From: Candidatus Fibrimonadaceae bacterium
GTDB lineage: Bacteria; Fibrobacterota; Fibrobacteria; Fibrobacterales; Fibrobacteraceae
Direction of reading: 5' to 3'
DNA: 41,900 bases
Assembly (NCBI GenBank): GCA_031281345.1
Contig: JAITFN010000023.1
Span: 1 to 41,900 of the forward strand
Below the pieces are notes generated by a model. The model did no database searches. It was given only the letters and a program-made list of their open reading frames with translations, and was not told where the DNA came from. A program made the translations under genes and the position numbers. Positions 1-8,534 of the stretch are shown here, one piece after another. The first letter of the stretch is position 1. Every line of letters begins with the position of its first letter.

Positions 1-54
1 GAAGAGGTTAAAGGAAAAATGAAATTTTAAATCAGCATTTACTATTTTCCCAGT

Positions 55-1686
55 ATGCTAAAAAAACTCTCCTCTTTCGCAGGTATAAAAGGTCCCCTTC
101 TAACCATAGTTATGGACGGAGTTGGGATTTCCAAAAACGAACAAGGCAATGCGGTGGCTTTTGCCCGCAAACCCACGTTAGACAACCTCTTTGCCAAATA
201 TCCAAACATAACGCTCAGAGCGCACGGCACAGCCGTTGGAATGCCAAGCGACGAAGATATGGGCAACTCCGAGGTTGGGCACAATGCCATAGGTGCAGGG
301 CAGGTGTATAATCAGGGGGCAGCCTTGGTTGCAGAGTCCATAAAGGCAGGCGAAATTTGGAACAGAGACGCTTGGAAAGAAGTTGTAAAAGGTGCGGCAA
401 ACGGAACGCTCCACTTTATGGGCTTGTTTTCAGACGGAAATGTACACAGCCACATAGACCACCTTAAAGCCATGATTGCAGAGGCCAAAAAAGAAGGCTT
501 GAAGCGCGTTAGAGTTCATATTCTCCTAGACGGGCGTGATGTTCCAGAAACAAGTGCCTTGGAATATGTTGAGCCTTTTGAAAAATTCTGCGCTGAACTC
601 AGCGATTCCGCATTTGATGTTTGCATAGCGAGTGGTGGCGGCAGAATGAAAATTACAATGGATAGATACGAAGCCAACTGGAAAATGGTTGAGCTTGGCT
701 GGCAAATTCACGTGCTTGGAGAAGGCGATAAATTTGAGAGCGCATCGGTTGCTATAAAAGCTCTGCGCGAAAAATACAAAGGCACAATAGACCAAGACTT
801 GCCGCCCTTTGTTATTGCAAAAAACAACGAGCCTGTTGGCACAATCAACGATGGCGATTCGGTGGTATTTTTCAACTTCCGCGGAGACAGAGCAATTGAA
901 ATAACAAGAGCCTTTGAAGAAAGCTCCTTCACCCACTTTGACCGCAAACGAGTTCCAAAAGTTACCTATGCTGGAATGCTTCAATACGATGGCGATTTAA
1001 AACTTCCGGGCCGCTTTTTGGTGCCTCCTCCAGCAATTAAAAACACAAGCGGCGAGTGGTTTTCAAAAAGCAGCTTAACGCAATTCGCATGCTCTGAAAC
1101 GCAGAAATTCGGTCACGTGACATATTTCTGGAACGGCAACCGCTCCGGAAAATTTGACGGCGAAACATACCTTGAAGTTCCAAGCGATGTTATCCCCTTT
1201 GAGCAACGCCCGTGGATGAAATCTGCGGAAATAGCAGATGCAATGATAGAGGCACTCAAAAGCGGCAAATACAGCACCTTGCGTTGCAACTTTGCAAACG
1301 GCGATATGGTTGGGCACACGGGTTCTTTCCGTGCTGCAACTATGGCTGTTGAGGCGGTGGATTTGGCTATTGCTCGCATTTTGCCCGTTCTCGATGCTAT
1401 GGGTGGAGTTGCCTTAATCACCGCAGACCACGGCAATGCAGACGAGATGTACGAGATAGACAAAAAAACCAAAGAGCCAGCGAAAAACAAAGACGGCTCC
1501 TTTAAGGCAAAAACGGCTCATACGCTAAATCCTGTTCCATTTATTCTCTACGATAATGTAACTGGCGGAAAGTTAAAGCTAAAAGACATTAAGAATGCGG
1601 GTCTTTCAAACATTGCGGCTACAACTGCGAATCTTCTCGGTTTTGAGAAGCACGAAAGCTGGGATGAATCGTTGCTAGTTGTTTGA
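55..1686 (+). CDS. gpmI: 2,3-bisphosphoglycerate-independent phosphoglycerate mutase
   Basis: Interconverts 3- and 2-phosphoglycerate in glycolysis and gluconeogenesis, in the cytoplasm. The 543 aa length fits the family (about 510-550). The alkaline-phosphatase-like metal and catalytic residues are visible: D21 in the DGVG motif, the phosphoserine S72 in GNSEVGHNAIGAG, H131, GRDVPETSA at 160-168, GDRAIE near 278, D417 and H421 in FANGDMVGHTG, D458/H459 in TADHGNADEM and H489. It is complete with no missing key residue. The ATG at 55 has no clear Shine-Dalgarno sequence, but the next in-frame methionine (M20) falls inside the conserved core, so this start is preferred. It is followed by a likely intrinsic terminator and so is probably monocistronic or the last gene of a unit that begins left of the window. 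Confidence 0.97.
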   Translation: MLKKLSSFAGIKGPLLTIVMDGVGISKNEQGNAVAFARKPTLDNLFAKYPNITLRAHGTAVGMPSDEDMGNSEVGHNAIGAGQVYNQGAALVAESIKAGEIWNRDAWKEVVKGAANGTLHFMGLFSDGNVHSHIDHLKAMIAEAKKEGLKRVRVHILLDGRDVPETSALEYVEPFEKFCAELSDSAFDVCIASGGGRMKITMDRYEANWKMVELGWQIHVLGEGDKFESASVAIKALREKYKGTIDQDLPPFVIAKNNEPVGTINDGDSVVFFNFRGDRAIEITRAFEESSFTHFDRKRVPKVTYAGMLQYDGDLKLPGRFLVPPPAIKNTSGEWFSKSSLTQFACSETQKFGHVTYFWNGNRSGKFDGETYLEVPSDVIPFEQRPWMKSAEIADAMIEALKSGKYSTLRCNFANGDMVGHTGSFRAATMAVEAVDLAIARILPVLDAMGGVALITADHGNADEMYEIDKKTKEPAKNKDGSFKAKTAHTLNPVPFILYDNVTGGKLKLKDIKNAGLSNIAATTANLLGFEKHESWDESLLVV

Positions 1687-1697
1687 TAAACACGCTT

Positions 1698-1726
1698 ATT
1701 CACCGCAAATTTGCTGTGAATTTTTA
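1698..1726 (+). terminator. Probable intrinsic terminator after gpmI
   Basis: Bases 1698-1709 pair with 1710-1721 (12-base arms, one mismatch, essentially no spare loop bases, so the tip would open to form the loop). A run of T follows from 1721. It begins 11 bases after the gpmI stop codon, as expected for a Rho-independent terminator. Confidence 0.6.
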
Positions 1727-1744
1727 TATATTACCATATAATAT

Positions 1745-3238
1745 ATGAGCAACCATTATAATATGCCTGTATTGCCAACAGCTTCTTCGCCGTTGGTGAC
1801 AATCACTGTGGACAACAAAGAAGTTCAGGTTCCTAGCGACACAAACCTCATAGAGGCTCTTAAAGCGATTGGAATCGAAACCCCGCATTTGTGCTATCAC
1901 GGATATTTGCCCGTTAGCGGAAATTGCCGCCAGTGCTTGGTTGAGGTAGATGGACCTAGAGGAATGGCACTAACCATTGGCTGCTACACACCCGTGCGTG
2001 CAGGCATGAAGGTTGCAACCCCAGCAAGCAGCCCTCGTGTTGCAGAGGCACGCAAGGCGGTTTTGGAATTTTTGCTCGTGAACCACCCGCTGGATTGCCC
2101 AATTTGCGACAAAGCCGGCGAGTGCATGCTCCAAGAAAATTATGTAATGGCAGGAGCCTCAAATAGCAGGTTGAGCCCCGAAGTGGGAAAGCTCTACCAC
2201 GGAAACCCCGAACACTCCTCCACCGATAGCAAGGGGCAGCACAGAGGCGGCAAGCGAGTTGATTTGGGACCGAGAATTGCTCTAGACGAAGAACGCTGCA
2301 TTCAATGCGACAGATGCGTTAGGTTTATGCGCCACGTTGCAGGCGATGAGCAGTTGCAGCTCGCATCAAGAGGCGGGCACACTTATATAACAACATTCCC
2401 AAACGAAAAACTGAACCACCCTTACGACAGATGCCTCAGCGATATTTGCCCCGTTGGAGCATTAACCGATAAGGCTTTCCGTTTTAGAAAACGCGTTTGG
2501 GCTTTGAGCAAAGTTCCAACTGTGTCAATGGACGATTCACTTGGCGCAAATATATGGGTGGACTACGCAGACGGAGTTGTTTATAGAATCACGCCGCGCT
2601 GCAATGCAGAAGTAAACAGAAGCTGGCTTTCAAATGCGGCAAGAGATGTGGTTCAAAACGTACACGAAAACAGGTTGCTAAGCGGCGATATTCCTAAAGT
2701 TGCAGAGCTTATAAAAGAGACAAAAGGGAAAATAGCCATAGTTCTTGGCACCACATGCACAGCGGAAGAAATTGCCGCATTCAAAAAACTTGCAGATAAA
2801 ATAGGCAACAGGGCACAGCTTTTTGGCGGTTCCTTTTTGCCGGTTCAAGAAGCAGACGGCATTGCCCGCTCTGGCGACCCTGTTGCAAACAGAGCTTGTC
2901 TTGAAAAAGCTGGCATCAATGCAAATTTAAAAGAGTCTTTGCAAAAGGCAAAAGAATTTGAACTTTTAATAACCGTTTCCGCAGACTTATGGGACTACGC
3001 CCCAAAAGAGGCGGCAGTCTTGGATAATATCGAAAAGCACATAGTTTTAAGCCCATTCAACGGAAATACCGCAAAAAAAGCAACTCTTGCAATAGGCATT
3101 CGCCACTGGATTGAAAATTCTGGCACAATGATTAACAGCAAGGGTCTAGAACAAAAACTACAAGGAGTTCCTACAAAAGAAGCAGCAATGGCAGAAAATT
3201 CAGCAAACATAGCAGAAGCGCTATGGGAACTGATATAA
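1745..3238 (+). CDS. nuoG: NADH-quinone oxidoreductase subunit G, short form
   Basis: Iron-sulfur electron-relay subunit of the peripheral arm of complex I. N-terminal [2Fe-2S] ferredoxin domain with C50, C61, C64 and C80. Next comes the His-Cys3 [4Fe-4S] site (H114, C118, C121, C127), then a second [4Fe-4S] site (C185, C188, C191, C235). The four-cysteine N7 site of E. coli NuoG is not seen, since only C286 lies in that area. At 497 aa it is much shorter than E. coli NuoG (about 900 aa): the molybdopterin-oxidoreductase-like half is reduced to about 190 weakly conserved residues. It lies away from nuoLMN (33248-38105) and directly before pgpH (6-base gap). The start could also be M7 at 1763. 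It could serve another NAD(P)H-linked complex or a hydrogenase, but NuoG is the best family match. Confidence 0.88.
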   Translation: MSNHYNMPVLPTASSPLVTITVDNKEVQVPSDTNLIEALKAIGIETPHLCYHGYLPVSGNCRQCLVEVDGPRGMALTIGCYTPVRAGMKVATPASSPRVAEARKAVLEFLLVNHPLDCPICDKAGECMLQENYVMAGASNSRLSPEVGKLYHGNPEHSSTDSKGQHRGGKRVDLGPRIALDEERCIQCDRCVRFMRHVAGDEQLQLASRGGHTYITTFPNEKLNHPYDRCLSDICPVGALTDKAFRFRKRVWALSKVPTVSMDDSLGANIWVDYADGVVYRITPRCNAEVNRSWLSNAARDVVQNVHENRLLSGDIPKVAELIKETKGKIAIVLGTTCTAEEIAAFKKLADKIGNRAQLFGGSFLPVQEADGIARSGDPVANRACLEKAGINANLKESLQKAKEFELLITVSADLWDYAPKEAAVLDNIEKHIVLSPFNGNTAKKATLAIGIRHWIENSGTMINSKGLEQKLQGVPTKEAAMAENSANIAEALWELI

Positions 3239-3244
3239 TTAATT

Positions 3245-5509
3245 ATGAATAAACGTTTTTTTCATTTTATATTTTGTTCTTTGATATTTACAGTATCTGC
3301 AATTATTTTATTTCCAACAGAAGACATAGCGCATAAATCGGAACTTCCAGTCCTTGGGCAAAGTGCACCTCGTTCAATTGTGGCGCAAATATCCTTTGAT
3401 GTTTTAAAAAGCCAGCAAGAATTAGAAGATGAAATGAAAAGAGCCAAAGATAAGGTTCAACCTGTGTTTGAATACAGTGAAGAAGCGACCAAAAAACTTT
3501 CTGAAAATTTTGACCTGCTCATATCGCAAATTGAAACTTATGGCAAATTGCAAGCAGAAATATCAAATGCAGCAGCCGTAGAACAGAGAAAGATAGCCGT
3601 TACAGGAGATTTATACCAATCCATTGTGCGCAAAATTTCGTCTGCTGCTTTAAATCAACTGGTCCAAAATGCAACGGCCATAGATACTTTGAAAAACATT
3701 TTTAAAATAATGCTTTCGCAAGGCATTTCAAACACTTTAATAGCAGAGCGAGCAAAAGATGTTACAATGTTTAAAGAATCTCGCAATTTAAATTCCGTTA
3801 ATTATATATTGTATTCAAAGCAAGAGGTTTTGCTAATCAAAAACGGCAAAGACTCAATTGTAGAAAGTTCTTCCATTCGTCTAAAGGAAATTTTAATAGA
3901 TGCTGTTTTAGACAAACATAAAAACGCTTTTAATTCAAATCCCGGAATAACTAGTGCATTTTATGAAATTTTGTATGTGTTCGTGGCACCAAATATATTT
4001 TATTTGGATAAAGAAACCGAAGCACGCAAAGCTGCTGCGGCAGCGCAGGTGAACCCCTCAAAGGGCATGATTCCTCGCGGAATGGAAATAATATCACAAG
4101 GTTCAATAGTTACAAAAGAAACTTTGGAAAAAATTAAAGCAATGCAGAACGCCATTCAAAAAGATTCCGTTTCATTTTTTTATACGGCTACTTATGGGCA
4201 GTACATATTGTATTTTATGCTCATTTCCACGCTTTCTTTTTATCTATGGTATTTTCGTTTAGATAGAAAAGTTCGCCCTTTGCATATATGGGCAATTTCC
4301 ATTATACTAATAGCCCAGATTGTTCTCTTTCGCATAGTTCACGATTTCTTTTCCATATTCATTCAAAACGAATACCTGAATATAATTTGGTTTTATCCCT
4401 TTGCATTCGCTCCTATTTTAATATCGGTTCTTTATCCGTTTAGAACAGCTATAACCGCATCTGTTTGGAGTTCTGTTTTAATTGGAGTTTTTGCATATTA
4501 CGATTTATCACTGTGCATAGTTGCGTTTTTCATATCATTTGCTATGAGTTTAATAGTGAATAATATAAGATACAGAGTTAGGTTCATGCAGGCATTTGGA
4601 GCCGGGCTTGTTATTTTTGCTGTGTCGTTGCTTGCAATTTTGCTTTTGCGAAACAGCGTGTCTTGGGATGCTTATTGGCAAAACTTTTTGCTCGGTGCTG
4701 CGAATTTATTGTTAAGCGTAACTTTTGTATCTGTTTTTTGCAATGTTTTTGAAAGGCTTTTTCAAATAACAACAAATTTAAGATTGGTGGAACTCTCCGA
4801 TTTCAATCATCCTTTGCTCAGGCATTTGTCTGAATATGCTCCGGGCAGTTTTCACCACAGCATTCAAGTTGGAAACCTTGGTGAAATAGCGGGAGAGCGA
4901 ATTGGAGCAAACACTCTTTTAATAAGGGTAATGGCACTTTACCACGATATTGGCAAAACTATGCGCCCCGAATATTTCACAGAAAATCAAAGATTTGGCT
5001 ATAACCCTCACGATAATCTATCTCCTTACGATTCAATAAAAATTTTAAGGGCGCACGTAGAAAGAGGGGTTGAATTTGCCGAAGAATACAATTTACCAGA
5101 TTCCATTATAGCCGGCATAAAAGAACACCACGGAACCAATGTGGCATATTATTTTTACAACAAGGCTAAAGAAATGTACACAGACAAAGAGATAGACGTA
5201 ATTGATTTTCGCTACAAAGGTTCCATACCGCATAGCAAAGAATCTGCGGTGCTCATGCTTGCTGATGCAATAGAAGCAACAAGCCGTTCAATGCAAAATT
5301 CTAAACCAGAGCAACTGTCAAAAATGATTCAAAAAACCATAGAAGACAAAATGTTTGAAGACCAACTCAACGATTCTGGTTTAACCATAAACGATTTAAA
5401 AGAACTCGGTGAGGGATTTTTGCAGGGTTTGGAAGGCAGCACACACACAAGAGTTCAATACCCCACCAGCGTATTTTCAAAAAGGCGACAAGAAAACGGA
5501 GAATTATAG
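3245..5509 (+). CDS. pgpH: 7TM-HD cyclic-di-AMP phosphodiesterase, PgpH family
   Basis: Membrane-bound enzyme of the 7TM-HD family; characterised PgpH proteins hydrolyse cyclic-di-AMP. One N-terminal membrane segment (residues 5-23) is followed by a long extracytoplasmic domain (about 30-310, with FDVLKSQQELE near its start). Then comes a block of about seven membrane helices (about 318-500) and a cytoplasmic HD domain (about 520-700). Metal-binding residues are present: H538, the HDIG motif at 567-570, H604, H628/H629 and D674. The 754 aa length is typical. It sits 6 bases after nuoG and 2 bases before the polyprenyl synthase gene, so co-transcription is likely. The substrate is inferred from family; no c-di-AMP cyclase gene is in the window. 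Confidence 0.88.
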   Translation: MNKRFFHFIFCSLIFTVSAIILFPTEDIAHKSELPVLGQSAPRSIVAQISFDVLKSQQELEDEMKRAKDKVQPVFEYSEEATKKLSENFDLLISQIETYGKLQAEISNAAAVEQRKIAVTGDLYQSIVRKISSAALNQLVQNATAIDTLKNIFKIMLSQGISNTLIAERAKDVTMFKESRNLNSVNYILYSKQEVLLIKNGKDSIVESSSIRLKEILIDAVLDKHKNAFNSNPGITSAFYEILYVFVAPNIFYLDKETEARKAAAAAQVNPSKGMIPRGMEIISQGSIVTKETLEKIKAMQNAIQKDSVSFFYTATYGQYILYFMLISTLSFYLWYFRLDRKVRPLHIWAISIILIAQIVLFRIVHDFFSIFIQNEYLNIIWFYPFAFAPILISVLYPFRTAITASVWSSVLIGVFAYYDLSLCIVAFFISFAMSLIVNNIRYRVRFMQAFGAGLVIFAVSLLAILLLRNSVSWDAYWQNFLLGAANLLLSVTFVSVFCNVFERLFQITTNLRLVELSDFNHPLLRHLSEYAPGSFHHSIQVGNLGEIAGERIGANTLLIRVMALYHDIGKTMRPEYFTENQRFGYNPHDNLSPYDSIKILRAHVERGVEFAEEYNLPDSIIAGIKEHHGTNVAYYFYNKAKEMYTDKEIDVIDFRYKGSIPHSKESAVLMLADAIEATSRSMQNSKPEQLSKMIQKTIEDKMFEDQLNDSGLTINDLKELGEGFLQGLEGSTHTRVQYPTSVFSKRRQENGEL

Positions 5510-5511
5510 GT

Positions 5512-6504
5512 TTGACTTTTTTGGACAAATATCAAAGCGTAATTACGGAAGCCAGAGATATGGTTAAACCATCTTTGGATCTTTCGGATAAAATGATGCG
5601 CCAAGTCGCTGAAAATTCTCCAAAGGGTTTGAGAGAACGCATTACACAAACAGTGGAAAAACCGGGTAAAAGACTCCGTTCAATTTTGCTTTTTTTGCTC
5701 TCGCAAAGCAATGGAGAAACAAAAGATTTAGAGAGAATGGCTAGGGCAGCAGCGAGTGTTGAAATGCTACATCTGGCAAGCCTAGTGCACGACGATGTTA
5801 TAGACCGTAGCGAGTTTCGCCGCGGAGTGAGTTCCCTGCATCACGATTTTGGAAACAAAATAGCCGTTCTTGCCGGCGACTATATGCTTGCACAGTCTCT
5901 TATGTTTGTTGTTAATGAAGAAGACCGCCGCATTCCGCAAAGCCTTGCAAAGGCTGCAAGTGCTCTTGTTGCCGGAGAAATTTTGGAAGTGGATTTAGCC
6001 GGAAATATAAATATTTCTTTTGAAGATTATATACGTGTAATAGAAGGCAAAACAGCATCTTTGCTTGTGTCTTGTGCACAAAGCGGAGCAATTTTGGCTG
6101 GATACGACAATGAAATAGTTGAAGCATGCGGAGATTTGGGGCTAAATTTTGGCATAGCCTTCCAGATAATAGACGATATTTTGGATTATGGCATTGGCGC
6201 AGAAGCCTTAGGAAAAAGTAATTTTGGCGACTTGCAAAATGGTTTAATAACGCTTCCACTTTTACTATATTTTCAGAAGAATCCAAAAGAAGAAATGGAA
6301 ATGCTTGTTAAAAACGCTACCGAACCAAGTGCTGCAACTTTAATAGTTGAGAAATTGAAAAATTCAAATTGTTTTGAAGAGGCAAAGACAATAGCCTGTT
6401 TGCATTTATCCAAAGCAACAGAAATATTAGAAAAATTGCCCAAGAGTCATATCAACACATTGCTCAAAGATTTTTTTGAAGCAATGACAGAAAGGAGGAA
6501 CTAA
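5512..6504 (+). CDS. Polyprenyl diphosphate synthase, long-chain type
   Basis: Trans-prenyltransferase that extends FPP/GGPP with isopentenyl diphosphate to make the long side chain of a respiratory quinone. Both aspartate-rich motifs are present: DDVID at 94-98, followed by RRG, and DDILD at 221-225. The GKR motif is at 52-54. The residue five before the first aspartate motif is the small A89, which in this family favours long products (C35-C50); the exact length cannot be read. In the late GK...DL...TLP block, the usual lysine before TLP is leucine (L246-I-TLP). It begins with TTG at 5512, two bases after pgpH, and no ATG sits nearby. The stop overlaps the next start by one base. A quinone-chain role fits the upstream nuoG gene. 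Confidence 0.9.
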   Translation: MTFLDKYQSVITEARDMVKPSLDLSDKMMRQVAENSPKGLRERITQTVEKPGKRLRSILLFLLSQSNGETKDLERMARAAASVEMLHLASLVHDDVIDRSEFRRGVSSLHHDFGNKIAVLAGDYMLAQSLMFVVNEEDRRIPQSLAKAASALVAGEILEVDLAGNINISFEDYIRVIEGKTASLLVSCAQSGAILAGYDNEIVEACGDLGLNFGIAFQIIDDILDYGIGAEALGKSNFGDLQNGLITLPLLLYFQKNPKEEMEMLVKNATEPSAATLIVEKLKNSNCFEEAKTIACLHLSKATEILEKLPKSHINTLLKDFFEAMTERRN

Positions 6505-7880
6505 TGTTCAAACGAACCTTTATTTCGTTTTTTTTCTTATCCGCAATGTTTCTTTCTTCTTGCGGAAATCACGTTTTTGATGATTTAAACAATTTATTAA
6601 ATTGTCCTGACATAGACTGTATTTTAAATGAAATCATTTCCAAAACAGGATGGCTTGCGGAAAATGAAAATTTAGATAGCATTCCAGTTGTGGTTGATGA
6701 TGGCGATACCACAAATTTGCCACCACATAAAGATTTGGAAAGTATATTTCCACCCATAGGCGATCAGGGACAATACGGAACATGCGTTGCCTGGGCAACT
6801 GGCTATAATCTAAAAACCTCCTTAAACGCCATAGACAAAAACTGGAGTGCAGCAGATTTGAGGAAATCTGAAAATCAAACAAGCCCCAAAGATTTATGGT
6901 TCACTATCCCCAACTCAGATAAAGGCTCAAATTGCGGTGGAACGAATTTTGAACCTGCTCTAGATGCTTTAATTTCAAAAGGAGCCGCAAGTATGAGTTC
7001 TGTTCCCTACACCAGTATGGGAAATTGTTCAGGAACTTCATCTGGCAATTCCAGCAACAAGTTGGGTAATTACAGAAAAATTGCTGCCAATACTACTTTG
7101 GCTGGAGGCAATGACAAAGCAGGAATGACGCAAGGCAATTTCAAAAGTCATTTGGCACAAGGCAGGCCTGTTTTATTTGGCGCAAAGCTAGGCGATAGAT
7201 TTATGAGATGGAGCAGTGCTTCTCCTATAAGCTCAGATACATACAATAATCCTGGAATGCAGCATGCCTATCACGCTATGATTGTCGTTGGCTACGACGA
7301 CAGCAAAAGAGCCTTTAGGGTTCGCAATTCGTGGGCAGATGATTGGGGCGATAAAGGCAGCATTTGGGTCGATTACGATTTCTTTTTGAGCAAATTCTGC
7401 TTTACCGCTTTTGTAGCAGAAAACTCTAATTCTAGTGCTAGGGCAAAACAATTGTCTTCAAACGAGTTGCAAATAACTTCTGTAAAAGATTCTGTTCCCG
7501 ATAAAAATTCACCTAGAGAAAGAGTTTTTTCGTACAATATGCAAAATTCAGGAAATGTGACTTATATGTACTATAACGCTTTTAACGCAAATGAAAATGG
7601 GATTATTTACGAAGGCACAGCTAAACAGCAGTCCGTGCGCTACACAATGCCAAAAATCACCGGACAATACTATTTGGTTGTTTATGCAGAACCTAACAGT
7701 TTTTACTTTCTAGCCACAGATAACGGCAGACCTTTGCGATTTGTAGATGGTGTTATGCAAAATGATATAGTTTCTACGCCAAATTCAAAAGCAATATCCG
7801 TGCAAGAATTGGGTGGCAAGCCAAATGCTTATAATCCAGAAGAAATAAAGTCTTTGATTTTGAGAAACAGAAAAAAATGA
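6504..7880 (+). CDS. Papain-like (C1 family) cysteine peptidase lipoprotein
   Basis: Predicted lipid-anchored protease with a C1 papain fold. The signal peptide ends in the lipobox LSSC, with the modified cysteine at C20. The catalytic layout is intact: oxyanion Q88, nucleophile C94 in QYGTCVAWA (six residues apart, as in papain), H257 in YHAMIVVGYDD and N275 in RNSWADDWGDKG. There is no obvious inhibitory propeptide, only about 60 linker residues after the lipobox. The C-terminal part (about 310-458) is a separate, unrecognised domain, perhaps beta-rich. A strong ribosome binding site (aaaggagg at 6491-6498) precedes the ATG, which overlaps the stop of the upstream gene by one base. The substrate is unknown. 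It is translationally coupled to the next lipoprotein gene (ATGA overlap). Confidence 0.85.
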   Translation: MFKRTFISFFFLSAMFLSSCGNHVFDDLNNLLNCPDIDCILNEIISKTGWLAENENLDSIPVVVDDGDTTNLPPHKDLESIFPPIGDQGQYGTCVAWATGYNLKTSLNAIDKNWSAADLRKSENQTSPKDLWFTIPNSDKGSNCGGTNFEPALDALISKGAASMSSVPYTSMGNCSGTSSGNSSNKLGNYRKIAANTTLAGGNDKAGMTQGNFKSHLAQGRPVLFGAKLGDRFMRWSSASPISSDTYNNPGMQHAYHAMIVVGYDDSKRAFRVRNSWADDWGDKGSIWVDYDFFLSKFCFTAFVAENSNSSARAKQLSSNELQITSVKDSVPDKNSPRERVFSYNMQNSGNVTYMYYNAFNANENGIIYEGTAKQQSVRYTMPKITGQYYLVVYAEPNSFYFLATDNGRPLRFVDGVMQNDIVSTPNSKAISVQELGGKPNAYNPEEIKSLILRNRKK

Positions 7881-8530
7881 GGAATGCAATGGCTTACATA
7901 TTAGTTCTCATTCTGGCCACCGCCTGCAATGCTCAAACTGTGATTAAGCCAGAAGAGATAATAAAAAATTTGGCAAGCGGCAAGGCAATGCAAATTAAAG
8001 GGGCCATTATAGACGGCGATTTGGATTTTAACAAGATAGAAGGCACTCGAACAAATGGAAATGTATATTTTGAGAAATGTATTTTTAAAGGCAATGTTAA
8101 GGCAGAGGGAGTTCGTTTTAATGGCAATGTTGTTTTTTTTGCGAGTGAATTTCAAAAAGATGTGGATTTTCAAAGCGTTTCCATTTTTGGCAATGTGAAT
8201 TTCAGCAAGAGTATTTTCAAGGGAAAGGCCATTTTTGCAAACTCAGCGATATGGGCAAAAAACAACTACTTTAGCGAGGTTAAAGCAAGCGGCAAATTTT
8301 CGTTAGAAGGAAGTGATTTTCACGGTGATTTGTCAATAATGGATTCAGAATTTTCTGACGCCTTCTCTTTGCAAGAGACCTTTGTGCTGGGATATTTGCA
8401 AGGTTCAAACTCAAAGTTCAACGGCAGCACAGATTTTTCTATGTTAAATGTTTTGCGAAGGACTATATTCAAATATGCAACTTTTAAAAATGAACCTGAT
8501 TTTTCAAATAGCAAGATAACAAGGGAGTAG
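7877..8530 (+). CDS. Lipoprotein with pentapeptide-like beta-helix repeats
   Basis: A 217 aa predicted lipoprotein: the hydrophobic leader ends in LATAC, with C17 as the probable lipid site. From about residue 40 onward it shows a recurring pattern of phenylalanine and GNV (GNVYF, GNVKA, GNVVF, GNVNF), spaced roughly 20 residues apart. This fits a right-handed beta-helix of the pentapeptide-like type. No catalytic residues are apparent, so a structural or binding role is more likely than an enzymatic one. The start overlaps the peptidase stop by four bases (ATGA), so the two are probably made together. ATG at 7889 (M5) is an alternative start. The function is not known. Confidence 0.7.
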   Translation: MRNAMAYILVLILATACNAQTVIKPEEIIKNLASGKAMQIKGAIIDGDLDFNKIEGTRTNGNVYFEKCIFKGNVKAEGVRFNGNVVFFASEFQKDVDFQSVSIFGNVNFSKSIFKGKAIFANSAIWAKNNYFSEVKASGKFSLEGSDFHGDLSIMDSEFSDAFSLQETFVLGYLQGSNSKFNGSTDFSMLNVLRRTIFKYATFKNEPDFSNSKITRE

Positions 8531-8534
8531 TTTT

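Noticed and set aside
1..30. Nine-codon open frame ending in TAA at 28-30 that could be the tail of an upstream gene
   Set aside because: Too short to identify, and an open frame of this size is expected by chance.
526..984. 152 aa open frame on the minus strand inside gpmI
   Set aside because: Antisense shadow of a strongly conserved gene; no recognisable domain.
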